Origin: Zerene cesonia
Taxonomy: Eukaryota > Arthropoda > Insecta > Lepidoptera > Pieridae
Assembly (NCBI RefSeq): GCF_012273895.1
Contig: NC_052124.1
Span: forward strand, 1 to 64,000
Length of the DNA stretch: 64,000 nucleotides
Reading direction: 5' to 3'
Numbering within the stretch: position 1 is the stretch's first letter; every line of letters starts with the position of its first letter. This document shows positions 1 to 12,616 of the stretch, in pieces. A program made the translations under genes and the position numbers. Under the pieces are notes generated by a model. The model made no database searches. It was not told where the DNA came from and was given only the letters and a program-made list of their open reading frames with translations.

Positions 1-1689
1 CAGAAGTGTTATACTAGGCACAGATAGTAATCACAAAAACAAAGTCAATGTTTGCGAACACGTAATAAATTTCGTAACAATGTTTCGGTCTATTGGTCGC
101 TGAATCATTAGTTCCAAGGCTACCTTGTACACTGGAGAGCATTTTTAGTGATTCGTTCATTTGTTGTCAGGGATATTTATCTATCCGTACAGAGCTGATA
201 GGTCTCATTGAATACAGAGAGAGCTTTGTCTATAATGGATATATAACACACTTGATTTTCTCGTTTATTATTTAGTTCTTTGTAAACATTGCTGATTCAC
301 TCTTCGAATTTAACCGTGCCCGTTTTATTTTCGTACCTATATTACACAGATTATATAATTGGTAGAAAACGCAGGGTTATGCGAATTCGTATTTTCTATT
401 TCTTTCGTTTAATATCGCTATAATTTCTAAGAAAAGATTCGGTGATTTTGTGCTGAAGGTAAATAAAGTCATGACATGAGGTGCGAACAAATTAATCATG
501 CAATGAATCTTTATTTTAGAATGCGTTATGATGATTCTTCGGATATTTATATTCAAATGCGTGGTTAATGAATGACGGTGAATTTCTCCGGAAATTAAAA
601 ACGACGGGCTAAATAAATATCTCTTAGTGTACTTCTCGTGGCTTAATTTTGAACCTATATGGTTTATTTGTAAAGCATACCAGTATACCGATAGAGAAAC
701 ATACCTTAATCTGCTCAATCAATACAAATTTGCGATTTATACGTTTTACGTATACTGTATACTAAGATAATTATGACAGACGAACCGAATATACACACAT
801 AGTAATATTATATTTTACCTGAGCTATATTTACGAATTCACGTACCGAACCACAAAATTTCAGAGTGAGAACAGTAGCGCAATGCTAGTCTCATAGATAT
901 CAAATTTCGTTTCATTATATCTTTTAACAAAGGTGGCAATGTGTTAAATTTCATTATAGTACGTTAACAAATACGACCTGCTGCAAATTCTGTTCAATAA
1001 AGGAAAAAAAAATGCAATGTATTTAAGTATTATGTCATATTTACTGTTCAATAAATAAAAGAACTTTATGACATGATGCGTTGCAAGACTTTCATAGATA
1101 CATACGTTTAGTTAAAATGTAAATCACGAAAGCAAAAAAAAAACAGTATATTATGCAGGCATAATCATAAAAAATTTAAGAAACAAATGTAGAACAAGTT
1201 TTCGAGACTTCCTTTCTGCAGTCGAGTGAAAAGTGAATAATACTGGGAGGTTGCATTAAAAATAGTTGACACAGAAACTGATCCCACAAAAACATAATAT
1301 ACAAGTATGAATATAAATGAACGTGAAAATTCTCAATTTAAAGTCCAAAACATTTCGATCGTTACCTCGATAAAAGTCGAGATCTTGGATAAAAGTGTTT
1401 TATATTTAAGGCTATTCAAACATATATTTTAATTAACGTCAGCCTCATTAGGACAACGAAATTGGAAAGCCAAAATTTTAATTTATAAAAATACAGATGA
1501 GCGCATTTTTACTTCTTCTTTGTTAAATAGACCGAAAGAGGTGGAAGTAAACCACTTTGAAAAATATAACTAATCGTCTCTTATAAAAAATAACGTACAT
1601 ATATTACTTTAATTAATTCTGTATATCATATACAAGTAACCTTAATAATTCGATAAGTCGCAAGTAATGACAGTGACAACTTTATCCTA

Positions 1690-1829
1690 ATCCTAAAAAT
1701 AAACGCGAAAGTTTGTAAGTATGAATGAATAAATTATAATGAAATTTTACAATAATATAGTTCCGTCGTAATATACGTAAATTCGTAATATAAATTCGTC
1801 CGCGGGTGAAGCCGCGCGACGCAGCTAGT
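1690..1829 (+). repeat. Helitron-like short repeat, 3' end with hairpin and CTAG
   Basis: Begins with the GCGAAAGTTTGTAAG-type motif shared by copies at 21056 and 28989 and ends in a GC-rich hairpin (GCGGGTGAAGCCGCG) followed by CAGCTAGT, with CTAG at 1825-1828. A hairpin followed by CTAG/CTRR is the usual 3' end of Helitrons; assignment to the lepidopteran short Helitron-like family is inference. Confidence 0.55.
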
Positions 1830-2809
1830 CCTTCATATAGAGTTAATTAAGAAATTTTGAACAAATCGAAAAACAATAAAAATCAACGAGACGACCGTTT
1901 AAAAAAAAAACCTACAGAAGAATAACTGTAACGCGCTCGTAATTAATCAGAAAGCTTGCCGCACGTAAAGCAATCGCATTAGCGTGTCTAAAATCGCTTG
2001 TCAACGGATCGTGTGAATAGCCTTAGCAAGAAACCGAGACAGTGTGTCAGCGTTCCGCGGTGACGTGGACCGGAGCCAAAATGTAACGTTATTTACGAGG
2101 AACACCGTCTCGATATTGCATAGCTACGTCTTTTATTCGAGAAATTAGCAGGAGTTAACAAATGACGATCACTTACAAACTCGGTACCTTGAATATTTGA
2201 GGAGTAAAAGCTCCGAGGGCTATTAGCTTCGGATGTAAAGCGTCAATAAGTGGTTTGCGTTGTATTTATACTGTCCAAGCTTATTACTGATCTGACTAAC
2301 TCGAGCTCTCTACAAGTGTTAAGGGGCTTTGCGAGATTTTTAAGAAAAATCGTAGGATAATATTCATTATTTATCAACTAGTTTAATTTAATTGCTAATG
2401 AAACACAGAAATACAGAAATACAGAAATATTATAAGTTTCGTCATTCTTGAAGGCCCTTTCTGTTTGTTTCCCTAACATGTATATTAAGATTTATCTATC
2501 TTTTTTAAGCCTTAACATTCATACATATATACATATCTTTTTTGTAACCTTTGAGCCCAGAAACAGCTATTTTAGTAATTCATCACAGTCAATTTTACAA
2601 ACAGTAATAAAGTGAGTATTTGAACATACAGAAAATTAAAATGGTTTTTTTTTTTCGTATACAAAACCATGGAATTTTAATGTCATTACAGACATATTAA
2701 GGAAAAAAAATCTTGTTTAAAAGAACACGCTTGATAGAATCAACTTAGTTGTCTCACTTTAATACGAAGTCAGATAATTAAGACAGAGTATGCGTAAGGA
2801 AATTATTCA

Positions 2810-3170
2810 ATATAAGTCCCCAGGGCACCTTATGGCGAGGTGTGGGGGTTTACCGACCCCGCGGACCCCAATGCTCCCTGCTGTTGCCGACCGCAGTGAA
2901 GCTCGACGAAGACATAATCCCCACCTCTGGTTTGCTTTAGCCGGCCGGTTAGAGTGGAGTCGCGAGAGCTTTTAGCTCGAAGGGTGGATGCGAAGCGTAA
3001 GTGGCGAGTGGGCACGTGATGCTGAACCCTCAGGGAGCGCGTGATCGTCATTTAAAGTCCAGTAACGCCTCTCCACCCTTAGCTGCTCATGGCATGTTGC
3101 CCTCTGGTTCCTATTTTACTGCGACTTTTTAGAGGGCTCATGTGTGAGAGGGCGAGTACATATTTGATGA
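2810..3170. repeat. GC-rich interspersed repeat, unclassified
   Basis: A sharply GC-rich block in AT-rich surroundings, with short frames on both strands and no recognisable protein. Its abrupt edges suggest an inserted element, possibly the 3' part of a non-LTR retrotransposon. I cannot name the family. Confidence 0.4.
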
Positions 3171-4089
3171 CATAAATCTCACGATAAAAAATCCGAAACA
3201 ATTCAAGATTTAAAAAAAAAACATATAACCCATTCTAAAGACACGAATGTTTTTGATTTGATTTTGATTGAACAAGATTTTTGTAACTACGCTAAGGCTC
3301 TACAATATATTCATTTCTTGCAATATCATATAACATAATCATACTAAAATCTAGAACAGCAAGTTCCAATTTAGTCTACTATGCCAGCAATGAAGGTGCG
3401 TTCTTGACGAATATAAGCTTTGTATGAAAAATATTGTACATATATGTATATAAAAATGAATCGCAAAATTTATTAATAAGCTTAAATCTCAAAAACGGCC
3501 CGACAAATTTAGCAAATTTTTATTATATTTTTGGTAAAGCACAAGGAAGTTTCAGAAGAAAAAATAAAGTCATGGCAGATCGAAGGTTATTAAAAAATTC
3601 AGGTTACATATAAAATATCCCAATTTCAAAAAGTCAAATACCTTAACGATGCGCTAGATATTTTTACGATAACCTGCAATGTTGAATCTTTGCCAAGAAT
3701 CGGTTTTGTAAATCCACTAGGTGGACTCTGCAGAAAATCTTGTGCAGTGTAAAGCCAGGTAAAATGCAATTCCATGTTCGACGTGGCGCCTCAGCACTTG
3801 AACAGACTAATCTCATAATGATTTTATACAACATAGGGATTTTTTTAAATAAATATTTATCTTTAATCAGCATTTTGCACATCAAATCAGAATCTTATCG
3901 CAATGCATCTTTTTTCCTTATAAGGTTGTTATTGATGTTTCCTTGTAAGGTTTATAAGGTTGTCATTTCTATTTGCATCGGAATTTCAATTCAAATAATT
4001 TTTTGAGTGTTGTTTATACATATCAGTCAGTCTTTTTGAATAATATGTTTTATTAATATAGTTAAATAATACTGTATTTTTATCTATAT

Positions 4090-4313
4090 AATCTATGTAT
4101 ATAAGTGAAAGTGGTGTTAGTCACACTTATTTTAAAATCAAGAACGGTTAAACCGATTTGGCTAAAAATGTATGCAGAGGTAGCTTAGAACCAGGAGACG
4201 GACATAGGAAAGTTTTTATCCCGGAAATCCAACGGGAACGGGAACATGCGAGGAAGACCCCGGGTCTATCTTTCCTATGACTACGCAGGCAAAGCCGCGG
4301 GCGGAATGCTAGT
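4090..4313 (+). repeat. Helitron-like repeat ending in CTAGT
   Basis: Contains the recurrent phrase of this family (two-base variants of 'ACGGTTAAACCGATTTGG' and 'TTTATCCCGGAAATCC') and ends GCAAAGCCGCGGGCGGAATGCTAGT with CTAG at 4309-4312. A divergent relative of the copies at 21056 and 28989. Confidence 0.5.
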
Positions 4314-5780
4314 ATTATAAAGAGAAGATTCGTATATTTCTTTGGAACAAACTACTCCACCGATTTCAAAAATGTTTTGCTACATCTATATCAAGTATTT
4401 AAAGAGACTAATTTCTTTAATCACGTGTCATCCTGGGCAAGTCGGGCCTAGAGGCTTGTAATGATTATGAAGACCTATTTTGAGTTTTAATAGAGCCTAT
4501 TAATGTTATTCACAAATAACGAAATACGTTTCGATAGTAAATTAATAACTTACAGTTTAAAGGAGTGCCAAATAATCAGGCGACAAAGGAAAATATGAAG
4601 CGGACATAATTGATACCTAAATTATTAGCTATAGTGAAAAAGGTTATTATATTTTTATTTATTTTTTGTACTTACGCATTTACAGAATTAAATTGTAAAG
4701 TCGTTTTCGTACGTAAGAATTTTTTTTTTCAGATGTTTGCCATTTAAAACAGATTTACTTCATGAAACTTACACAAATGACAAAATCTATCCATTCATAA
4801 ATTAATGATTAGGTGTGATACATTAGACTTAAGAAGGGTAAAATGTATATTAATAATTAACATTAAGTCTTGTGAATTACAATGAAGGAAAATAATTATT
4901 ATTTACAAAAAAAATCATACCAATGTGTTAATTAAAATAAGTAACTTTATGATCCCATTTACCATAAATTTTTAGATGTGCCATATGGATTGCCCCAGCA
5001 CTTTTATTATAAAATAATAAACTAACAGATATTTGGAAAAATAAATCAACCATTAAGGAATTATCAATATTGCAACTTAATATATATTTATATCTAGTAT
5101 AATAATGAAATGTATTTATACTAATCTACAATAAAAATAAGCATATAAAACTCATCTCCAATACAACTGAAAATTCTTTAACCATTAAATATCTATGATA
5201 TCCCGATTACCAAGGGTGAAATGAGGATGGACCACTAGTACATAACTTTTTTCTAGACGTGAACAGGAAATTCATTAAATACATACTCACCACTATATGG
5301 ATGAAAACTGATTAACATAAAACACTAATAATAAAAAGTGAAAGAATAGCATGTTCAGTATTTTTTAACCCAAGTATTATGATTAGTTTTATGCATTGTG
5401 GTTCCTTATTATTACTATTTTAAGTTTAAAATATATCATTATGGCCATATTTATTACTTTTATATTAAGCCCAAAATTTGTATCACTTACATATATAAGA
5501 TACATCTCGAATTCCCTTAATCAAGACATTGTGGTTGAATGGCTGTCCCATGTCATTATCTTGTTGGTATCAACAGGAAAATATTTACAGAAAGGGTTAA
5601 ATAATTAAGAAGGTTGTCCTAATGATTTTGTGTTGAAATGTGTTTGTGTATAGTGTCTAATGACTTAAAGTTTTAACTCCGAGTCATAGAGACAATATAA
5701 CTTATGTCAGGAGGGTAACTGTGAAGGCTGAAAACAGTACTAATTCCAGTGTCAGAAAAATACTAATATAAACATAATAG

Positions 5781-5829
5781 CAGTAAAGGGATGGAGCTAT
5801 ATAGGTTATCTAGCTCCATCGCTTTACTG
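5781..5829. repeat. Short near-perfect hairpin
   Basis: Arms 5781-5799 and 5811-5829 are 19 bases each and complementary except at one position, with an 11-base loop. Too short for a typical insect miRNA precursor; a remnant of a small inverted-repeat element is as likely. Confidence 0.5.
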
Positions 5830-7114
5830 GAATAAGTACTGTCTTAAGAAATCATGGTAAGCCCACAGTTCTTTTTATTAGTAGTGATATTACTCATACC
5901 CATAAATATACTATACTTGTTTATAAAATCAATATTGTACAACATTGACAAGATTTTTGATATTTGTTAAAGTGACATTACAATATGTAACAGTTAATAA
6001 TTAATCTATTAAAAAAGGCATTGAAATTGTGCTAGAATATTAATAGAAATTAGGCTAGGGTTACTAAAGTAGTACCATGTCTAATAAAGTTGACAGAAAG
6101 TTGTTGAACAATATTTTTTATTTAAGATCCTCCTTTGTGAACAATGAATATGGACAAATATTTCAATTAATACTACAATCATATCATGGATGCAATCTTG
6201 TTTTATTGGCGACAAAATTCTTGTTAATATAATACTGTATCAAAATTATATTGTATTTTATATACAATGACATGTACAAGACTATTTGGTTAAACCCAAT
6301 AGGAAGAGAAATTATTAACTACCATATGATGTCTGAAACATCAAGGCTACATAATTTATATATTCTCAAGGCTATTTTTCATAATGATGTTCGTATAGAT
6401 ATGTATGCAGTAAGGATACATTTAATGTTAAATAAAAAAATATACCTATTATACTACTCCTAATATAATGAAAAATGCAAGAAGTAAAGTTATCTTTTTG
6501 AAAAAAATATCAATCATAAAAGGAAAGCCTTTACAATCTAGTTTATATTAGTTTAAAATTATATTATTTAAAAACAGAATGTTTGTGATATAATTTGTAA
6601 TTTTGGTGAGAAACATAAAAGAATTCTTTAATCTCTTAGAGAGATTAAGGAAATGACTAGATAAATATGAATTCAGATAATTTAAATTGTCATTTAAATT
6701 ATCTGCGAATAGTGACTGATTTATAATGCGAAGCGACTTATAATGTTCACAACTTTATTCATCTTGCAAGAATATGTAGAATTAATTTAATTATAGGTCA
6801 AGAATCAGCTGTACTAAGCTTTTTTTGTTGGGTTTATAGATTATTATGTACAAGTCAAATTAAATTAAAATTAAATCCTATCCATCATTTTGTTATGTTT
6901 TTATTTTATATTTGCCGTGAAAAATTAACTTTTTGTATTTAATTATGTTGGACATTTTGTTGTCGCCATTCGTGGTTAAAGTTAAGTTTCTGTTAGGAAA
7001 TAATCTAGTTATCGTTTTCAGAATTTTCATGGTATTATCTTTATTACCACAATAAAATCATCAAGAGCTATTTACAGCCATTCGAAGAAATAATAGGCAA
7101 AGAAGTGAACTTAC

Positions 7115-7270
7115 CTCCACATCATTGTTGGTTACTGCAGACTTTTGGTCGGAAATAGTGGGCTGCTCTTTCGTGTGATTATAATGAACTTTCGAATCGT
7201 CACTGGAAATGCTAACGACACTTTTATCAGGGGCTTTGGGTTCCTTATCATACTCCGGTGAAGGAGCCAT
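7115..7270 (-). CDS. First coding exon of an unidentified gene (52 residues, then splice donor)
   Basis: Starts at an ATG (7270-7268, MAPSPEYDKEPKAPDKSV...) and runs 52 codons to GATGTGGAG followed by a consensus GTAAGT donor, leaving phase 0. The peptide is hydrophilic, rich in Ser, Asp, Lys and Pro, with no signal peptide or membrane segment; it looks like a disordered N-terminal tail. An in-frame ATG nine codons upstream (7297) is a weaker alternative start. I do not recognise the gene, and no downstream exon is visible to the left, so it probably continues outside the window across a long intron. It lies head-to-head with phosphatidylinositol synthase, with about 1 kb between the two starts, so a shared promoter region is possible. 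That this is coding rests on start, frame and donor only. Confidence 0.5.
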
Positions 7271-8266
7271 CTTGAAGGAAGAGCAGACAGATGACACAAG
7301 TCTTATGACTTTTTAGCACTAAAATCACTTTTCGACGTTAAATTGCTTGTGATTTATGATATAATCATTTTAAATTGTGTCTACCTAAGTTCACCTACAG
7401 TCCCAATGTCTTTAAAATGTGAATCCATCATATTTGATGAATTCTAAATAACATTTTCACGAATATATCTACTTTATTTCTAGATTTTTAGATGACTTGA
7501 CTTTGAGTCTCTTACGCCCTCACGTGGCGAAAAATAGAAGCTTTTATTTTTCTTTCGATTATTTTTTTTCAGCCAACAACACCAAGCCACCAAGAGAATA
7601 TTATTGGGACTAAATGGATTCTACATATTTAGTTTTAAATCTTTTTTTTATAAAATGTACATAATGTATTTCATAATTAAATCAAAAAAAAATATTTAAT
7701 AAATTATTAAAAATACATGTCATAGAAGATTTCGCACTTAATTATTATAAGATGAAATTATGGATCTGCATCAGCATAAAATGGTCCATGTCGTGGAGTG
7801 TTCATCATGGCTTATTTATGTCTTCTCTTACATGGCATTTTATTTTTATGTTATTTTTTTTTTTACAATGGGACCTGTATTAAGTGGAACCATTATCAAA
7901 TACAAGAACTTTAATGTTAACCCGGAGTAATGAGAACGGTTAAAAAAAATCGAGCATCTTTAATTTAAATAAACATTTATAAGCTTTAGGATACTGCAGC
8001 CTGCAAGTGTATTCTGCCATAGCCCATATTGAAAGTTGTAACTTATATTGTTGACGTTGACACAACATAAAACAGCAAAACAATTTATCGTATATAAGTG
8101 TATAATCTATGAATTTATCATTCGCAGTTTTAGTTTGCCGATAGTCGCGATTGTTCTGAAATTTAAATCTTTACCTTTCGTAGGTGGTCATCATTTGAAT
8201 CGCTTTATCTACAATTTAATACACAATTTTATAATTATCGTTTTATTTTAGCTATTACGTACCGAG
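7271..8266. other. Intergenic region between two divergent gene starts
   Basis: About 1 kb separating the minus-strand exon at 7115-7270 from the start of phosphatidylinositol synthase. AT-rich, no TATA box I would defend. The 5' untranslated regions and promoters of both genes should lie here. Confidence 0.5.
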
Positions 8267-10058
8267 ATGAGTGAAACACGAGAGAATATTTTCTTATTTG
8301 TTCCCAATATCATAGGTCAGTGAGTTTTTTGTTTAATGGGTCTATTTGTTTTTTTTTTTTTCAGTAAGTAATTTAAATATTTTTCAGGCTATGCACGGAT
8401 TATACTTGCTATAGTCTCGTTCTACTATATGCCCACGCATTGTGGGTTTGCTTGTATATGTTATATTACTTCAGCCCTGTTGGATGCGATCGATGGACAT
8501 GCGGCGCGTTATTTTAATCAAAGTAAGTATAAGATTTATACTATATTATACTATTATAATTCAATTTATCAAATTAGCTATGCTCTCTATCCTTGAGACA
8601 TTTAGAGTATCATATTACTTTTGGTCTGTATTGAGCATTAAATAGGCAGCAAAAGCATGTTCAAGAGCAATTAAAAAATTATCTGTATATGTTTTAATTT
8701 GTCATGATTCCTTGATATTTGTATATTGCAAATAAAATTACTACTACATTTTTAATTTTATCCTTTTAAATGCTTTTCAACATCAATATCAAATCCTTGT
8801 TTTTTACATACTCCAAAATGATTTTAGTACTATATTCAAGAATCTCTTTAGCTAAAATTAATCAAATTTTTAAAAGAACATGGCTGATTTAGTTGCATGT
8901 GCTTACTCCATCAAATAAGAGTGACCATTTATTATGAGTTCAGACATGCTAAATCACAGTTATTTACAGGTACCAAATTTGGAGCAATGTTGGACCAACT
9001 TACAGACCGAGCTGGTACTGCTGGACTCCTCATGACCCTTGCTACATTTTACCCAAAATACACCTTTTGGTTTCAAATATCTATGATCATTGATATCACT
9101 TGCCATTGGATCTTTCTACATGCATCAATTTTACAAGGAAAGACTTCCCATAAATTCATTGATATGTCAGAAAACCCGATTATGCATGTTTATTATACAA
9201 ATAAGACAGTGTTATTCTGCATGTGTGCTGGAAATGAAGCCTTCTATGCTGCTCTCTATGTCAGCTACTTCTATACAGGATTAACAAGTAAGATTCTAGT
9301 TTTTTTTTATGTCATAGCGGGCACCTGGGCTGGTGGTTCGCCTGATGGTAAGCGATCACCACCACCCATGAACATTCGCAAAGGTAGGTGTTGCCCGCTT
9401 TTAAGGGGAAAAGGAAAAGGAAAGGATTAACGACTGGAAAGAAGGAATGGACTGGGACGGATGAGGAAAAGGAAATGGGCCTAGATAAGATAAGATTCTA
9501 TATTATACCTAAAAACTTAAATATTATAAAATTCAGGTAAGATTTTTCTGTTCAATAGTCATAAAGACCTAATCCACATATGTTATCCCCTGTTGACACA
9601 AATATTTATCAGCTGATAACTATATTTTTTTGCATTCTCAAGTAACTTATTTGCAAAAAAATATATAGTTATCTTTACAAGTGTTGTAAACTGGGTTCAA
9701 ATTTATTACCCCTGATAAAAAATTCGAACAACATTCTTCAATTTTGTATATACATTATAAGATAAAATGCAGTTTCAATTAAAAATCTTATAAACTTTGG
9801 TACTTAATTTTTTATTTGAGCAAAAATTATTAAATTATACAAAATACCAAACAACATACAAAAATATTGAAATTGTATTGCTCCTTATTTCTTTCAGTTT
9901 TCGGAATTGGAATATTTCCCATGATAGCTGTTCTGTCGGCGCCCGTTGCTCTAGTCAAGACACTGATCTCAGTACTCCATGCTATTGTTGCCTCAATCAA
10001 CCTAGCAACCATTGACAATCAAGAGAGAGCTGCCATTGCTGCCAAACAATCTAATTAG
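8267..10058 (+). CDS. Pis: CDP-diacylglycerol--inositol 3-phosphatidyltransferase (phosphatidylinositol synthase)
   Basis: Makes phosphatidylinositol from CDP-diacylglycerol and myo-inositol in the endoplasmic reticulum membrane. Four exons join in frame: 8267-8315, 8388-8522, 8970-9287, 9898-10058, giving 220 residues, close to the roughly 213 of animal homologues. The CDP-alcohol phosphotransferase signature D-x2-DG-x2-AR-x8-G-x3-D-x3-D is complete (Asp49, Asp52, Gly53, Ala56-Arg57, Gly66, Asp70, Asp74) and spans the exon 2/3 junction, which confirms the splice. The rest is strongly hydrophobic, as expected for a multi-pass enzyme, and the tail is short and hydrophilic. Start chosen because it is the first ATG in frame with exon 2 and gives the normal short N terminus. 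Intron 3 holds a SINE fragment. Identity is secure from the motif and overall sequence. Confidence 0.93.
9316..9480 (-). mobile_element. SINE fragment (3' part) in intron 3 of phosphatidylinositol synthase
   Basis: Carries the block CTGATGGTAAGCGATCACC...CCCATGAACATT, a hallmark of an abundant lepidopteran SINE, followed by a purine-rich tract. The same order appears at 51656-51850. Read on the plus strand it is the reverse complement of the element, and the 5' head seen at 51870-51965 is missing. Confidence 0.6.
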
Positions 10059-10421
10059 TAAGAAAAATAACACTAAATAGATTTTCTCAAGAGTCCTTGT
10101 CCAAAAAAGTATGTACTAAACAATCATACATATTATTAAAATTAGATAACTAATTGGTTATTGTGTTTATTTAAATTACCACTAATATGTTTACTAAAAC
10201 AACCTAATTTTGTTAGTTTAATTTATGCAGTGGTATATAAATAATTGTGACACATTTGAAATTTGAATACAAAAGTATCATGAGTGTTCTCTTTAATTGC
10301 TAAATGTTGTTTAATACTTAGGTATTTTTTTTTGTTAATTTATTTACTTGTTCCATTTATTTTATTATTCATTTAAATGTCTCGAATTATAAAGTAATAG
10401 ATAGAACATATTTACTTTATA

Positions 10422-10637
10422 CTAGATTTTCGCCGATTTCGCGATTTCGAACTTCTTTCATCCCCTCTTTCAACCCTTTCTACCCTTTTTTCGCAATAAA
10501 AAGTAGCCTATGTCCTTTCCCAAGTTCACTTCTATCTCCATACCAAATTTTATCAAAATCGGTTCAGAGGTTTAGGCATGAAAGCGTAACAGACAGACAG
10601 ACAGAGTTACTTTCGCATTTATAATATAAATAGGGAT
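10422..10637 (-). repeat. Helitron-like repeat, reverse orientation
   Basis: Starts at CTAG (10422-10425) followed by a cryptic GC block and contains the shared phrase AAATTTTATCAAAATCGGTTC, then an ACAG tetranucleotide run at about 10590-10606 and the family's GCATTTATAAT end. The same phrase appears near 56705, so the two copies belong together. Confidence 0.5.
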
Positions 10638-11348
10638 ATATACAAAACAAGTACACATTTTAAGATCTGTAAAACTGTACATTATCTGCTGTATAATTAA
10701 TTTTTACTTGTTGTAATTATTAATGATTTTGTGATATTTTAAAACATTCATTTATTTTGGTAATTTATTCTAATAATCAAATGTTTTGTTTATTCTTTAT
10801 TTTTGAATCATGGCCAAATATTTGATATTAGTGGTAATAAGATAGTCTGTGTAGTTATGAATTTTATAGATGTTGCTATCTAGATTAAGCTATAGATATT
10901 TAATGTAAGTACAAATAAAAAAATTGTCACCCCTCTACTCGTAAATGATTATACATACAGAAAAGATCATAAAGTGGAAGCGATCATATTTATATGATAT
11001 CAAGATATCAATTATATTGACAAGTTTAAAGTCGTCAAAATAGATATTTTAGTGTTTTTAAAGTGTTCACATGAAACTCATTCCCACGCTTATATTAAAC
11101 AGGACAGGTTATTGTTTAATACCAATGTAATGGACCTTCTATTATATTATTTGTTGCATTTATATTTATTATAAATTATAATATTTCAAGACATATTCCT
11201 CATAAACTAAGAACTTTGTTAATTGCATTTTCTGATTACTAATTAAGATGTTTTATTGGCTATAAGTATTTCATGTAATATTGTGTCTTATTTATTGCTG
11301 CTCCTCAAATTGATGTTGTGTTAAAATGTAATAAATGTGAAAAACATG

Positions 11349-11354
11349 AATAAA
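11349..11354 (+). terminator. Candidate poly(A) signal of phosphatidylinositol synthase
   Basis: AATAAA followed by a T-rich stretch (CTTGTTTTATTATT). It implies a 3' untranslated region of about 1.3 kb. Other AATAAA copies occur nearer the stop codon, for example near 10914, so the real site is uncertain. Confidence 0.4.
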
Positions 11355-12017
11355 ATTCTTGTTTTATTATTACTCACCCACACCCTTGCTTCTTATCAAT
11401 ACAAATCACTGGTAAACTTCAATGAGAAATCAACATACTTTTGGGTTTCGGCACAGAATTATTAGTACAAGTTCGGTCTTTACATAGTATTTTTAAATAA
11501 TGTGCAGATGTGTTATCAATCATAAAAAAAATCATTGTTTTATCAACACTAAAAATCTGCATGTGGCCTCTATTTAACACGTAGGCTGCTGAAACAAACC
11601 AGTTGCGTAAAATTGCTTGGAAATGAGGATGCGGCTTTACACGTCTAGCGTTCGAAGCCGGCATCCGCGATATATCGCGTCTCTTGTGCGTAAAACATGC
11701 CGTGCGTGTTTTTTTGTCCAAGTTGCCAATGCGTGCGGGAAACACATTTTTATCATAAAATATATTTTTTTATGATCTCTTCCATTTTGATTTTCTTTGG
11801 TTAGATAGATAAAATTTAATTCTAATAAAACGGAGAGAAAATATTTTGTAGGTATAAATAATAAAAAGTGGAAATATACATTGATTTGTTAAATGTATTT
11901 ATTTGCTGTTGTTTTCACGTACAATATAAAAAAAGGTGTGTGTGCGATTCACACACGATAGAAGTGAAACTTCAGTAAATCGACAAAAGAATGAGATGAA
12001 TATATATACAATAATAG

Positions 12018-12200
12018 CTGCACGCCCCGGCTCCGCCCGGGTTGTCATTTATCATAATTAAAATTATTTAAAATATCCTATCTCTCAAGTTGGATCGAAC
12101 TGCACATGGTGTGCGAATTTTATTATAATCGGTTAAGTGGTTCAGGAGTCCAATGAGGACAAACATTGTGACGACGAGATTTACATATATTAAGATAAAA
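12018..12200 (-). repeat. Helitron-like repeat remnant, reverse orientation
   Basis: Begins with GCTGCACGCCCCGGCTCCGCCCGGG, the reverse complement of the GC hairpin end of this family, followed by the phrase TTATAATCGGTTAAGTGGTTCAGGAG. Confidence 0.45.
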
Positions 12201-12205
12201 TAGCC

Positions 12206-12239
12206 CTTTCTAGAGCCCCCAAAAAAGGGCTCTAGAAAG
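12206..12239. repeat. Perfect 13-bp hairpin beside the LINE fragment
   Basis: CTTTCTAGAGCCC (12206-12218) pairs exactly with GGGCTCTAGAAAG (12227-12239) across an eight-base loop. It directly precedes the LINE remnant and may reflect an inversion at its truncated 5' end. Confidence 0.5.
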
Positions 12240-12242
12240 AGG

Positions 12243-12413
12243 TGCACAAACTACCGAGGAATTGCGCTACTCCCTACGGCGTATAAGATCCTGTCCTACG
12301 TGTTGCTCAAGAGGTTAGAACCATACGCAGAGAATATAATAGGCGATTACCAGTGTGGGTTCAGACGTAGCCGTAGTACAAACAAGAAAGAGCATTTTGC
12401 GGACCAACCTTAA
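12243..12413 (+). mobile_element. LINE reverse-transcriptase fragment
   Basis: A 56-codon frame reads TNYRGIALLPTAYKIL then LLKRLEPYAENIIGDYQCGF and RRSRST. This is the N-Y-R-G-I...K-I-L...L...Q-C-G-F-R...R-S-T core of non-LTR retrotransposon reverse transcriptases (finger region, before the catalytic YADD, which is absent). Both ends are truncated and the frame ends in a stop at 12411-12413. A dead remnant; the clade is not assigned. Confidence 0.8.
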
Positions 12414-12610
12414 GCAACTCGCTTTTTGTAGTTACTATTTATAGAATTAAAAAAAATTGTCCTAGCACTATGTTCAGATTAGAGATACACCTTTAACCCT
12501 TTGCTGCTGACTTCTACAACACTTATGCTTCGAATCACATTAAATAGAATATTGCTTTCAAGGGTCGGTAGGTCCGTTAAATAAACCAAACAAAATAGTT
12601 TAAAAAGCAA

Positions 12611-12616
12611 TTTATT
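12611..12616 (-). terminator. Candidate poly(A) signal of CCT6
   Basis: TTTATT on the plus strand is AATAAA on the minus strand, about 320 bases past the CCT6 stop codon. Confidence 0.4.

Larger units (their letters stand above)
1..7114. other. Gene-poor, AT-rich stretch (intergenic or long intron)
   Basis: No open frame here resembles a known protein, and I see no convincing coding exon. It holds repeats (1690-1829, 2810-3170, 4090-4313), a short hairpin at 5781-5829, an imperfect tandem run of the unit AAATACAG near 2403-2430, and a possible minus-strand promoter plus 5' exon near 2177-2270. Because a minus-strand coding exon ends with a splice donor at 7115, some or all of this stretch may be the first intron of that gene, with later exons beyond the left edge. 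Confidence 0.5.

Noticed and set aside
11419..11745. 108-codon minus-strand frame after phosphatidylinositol synthase
   Set aside because: No recognisable motif, mixed composition, no splice or promoter support; probably chance or repeat-derived.
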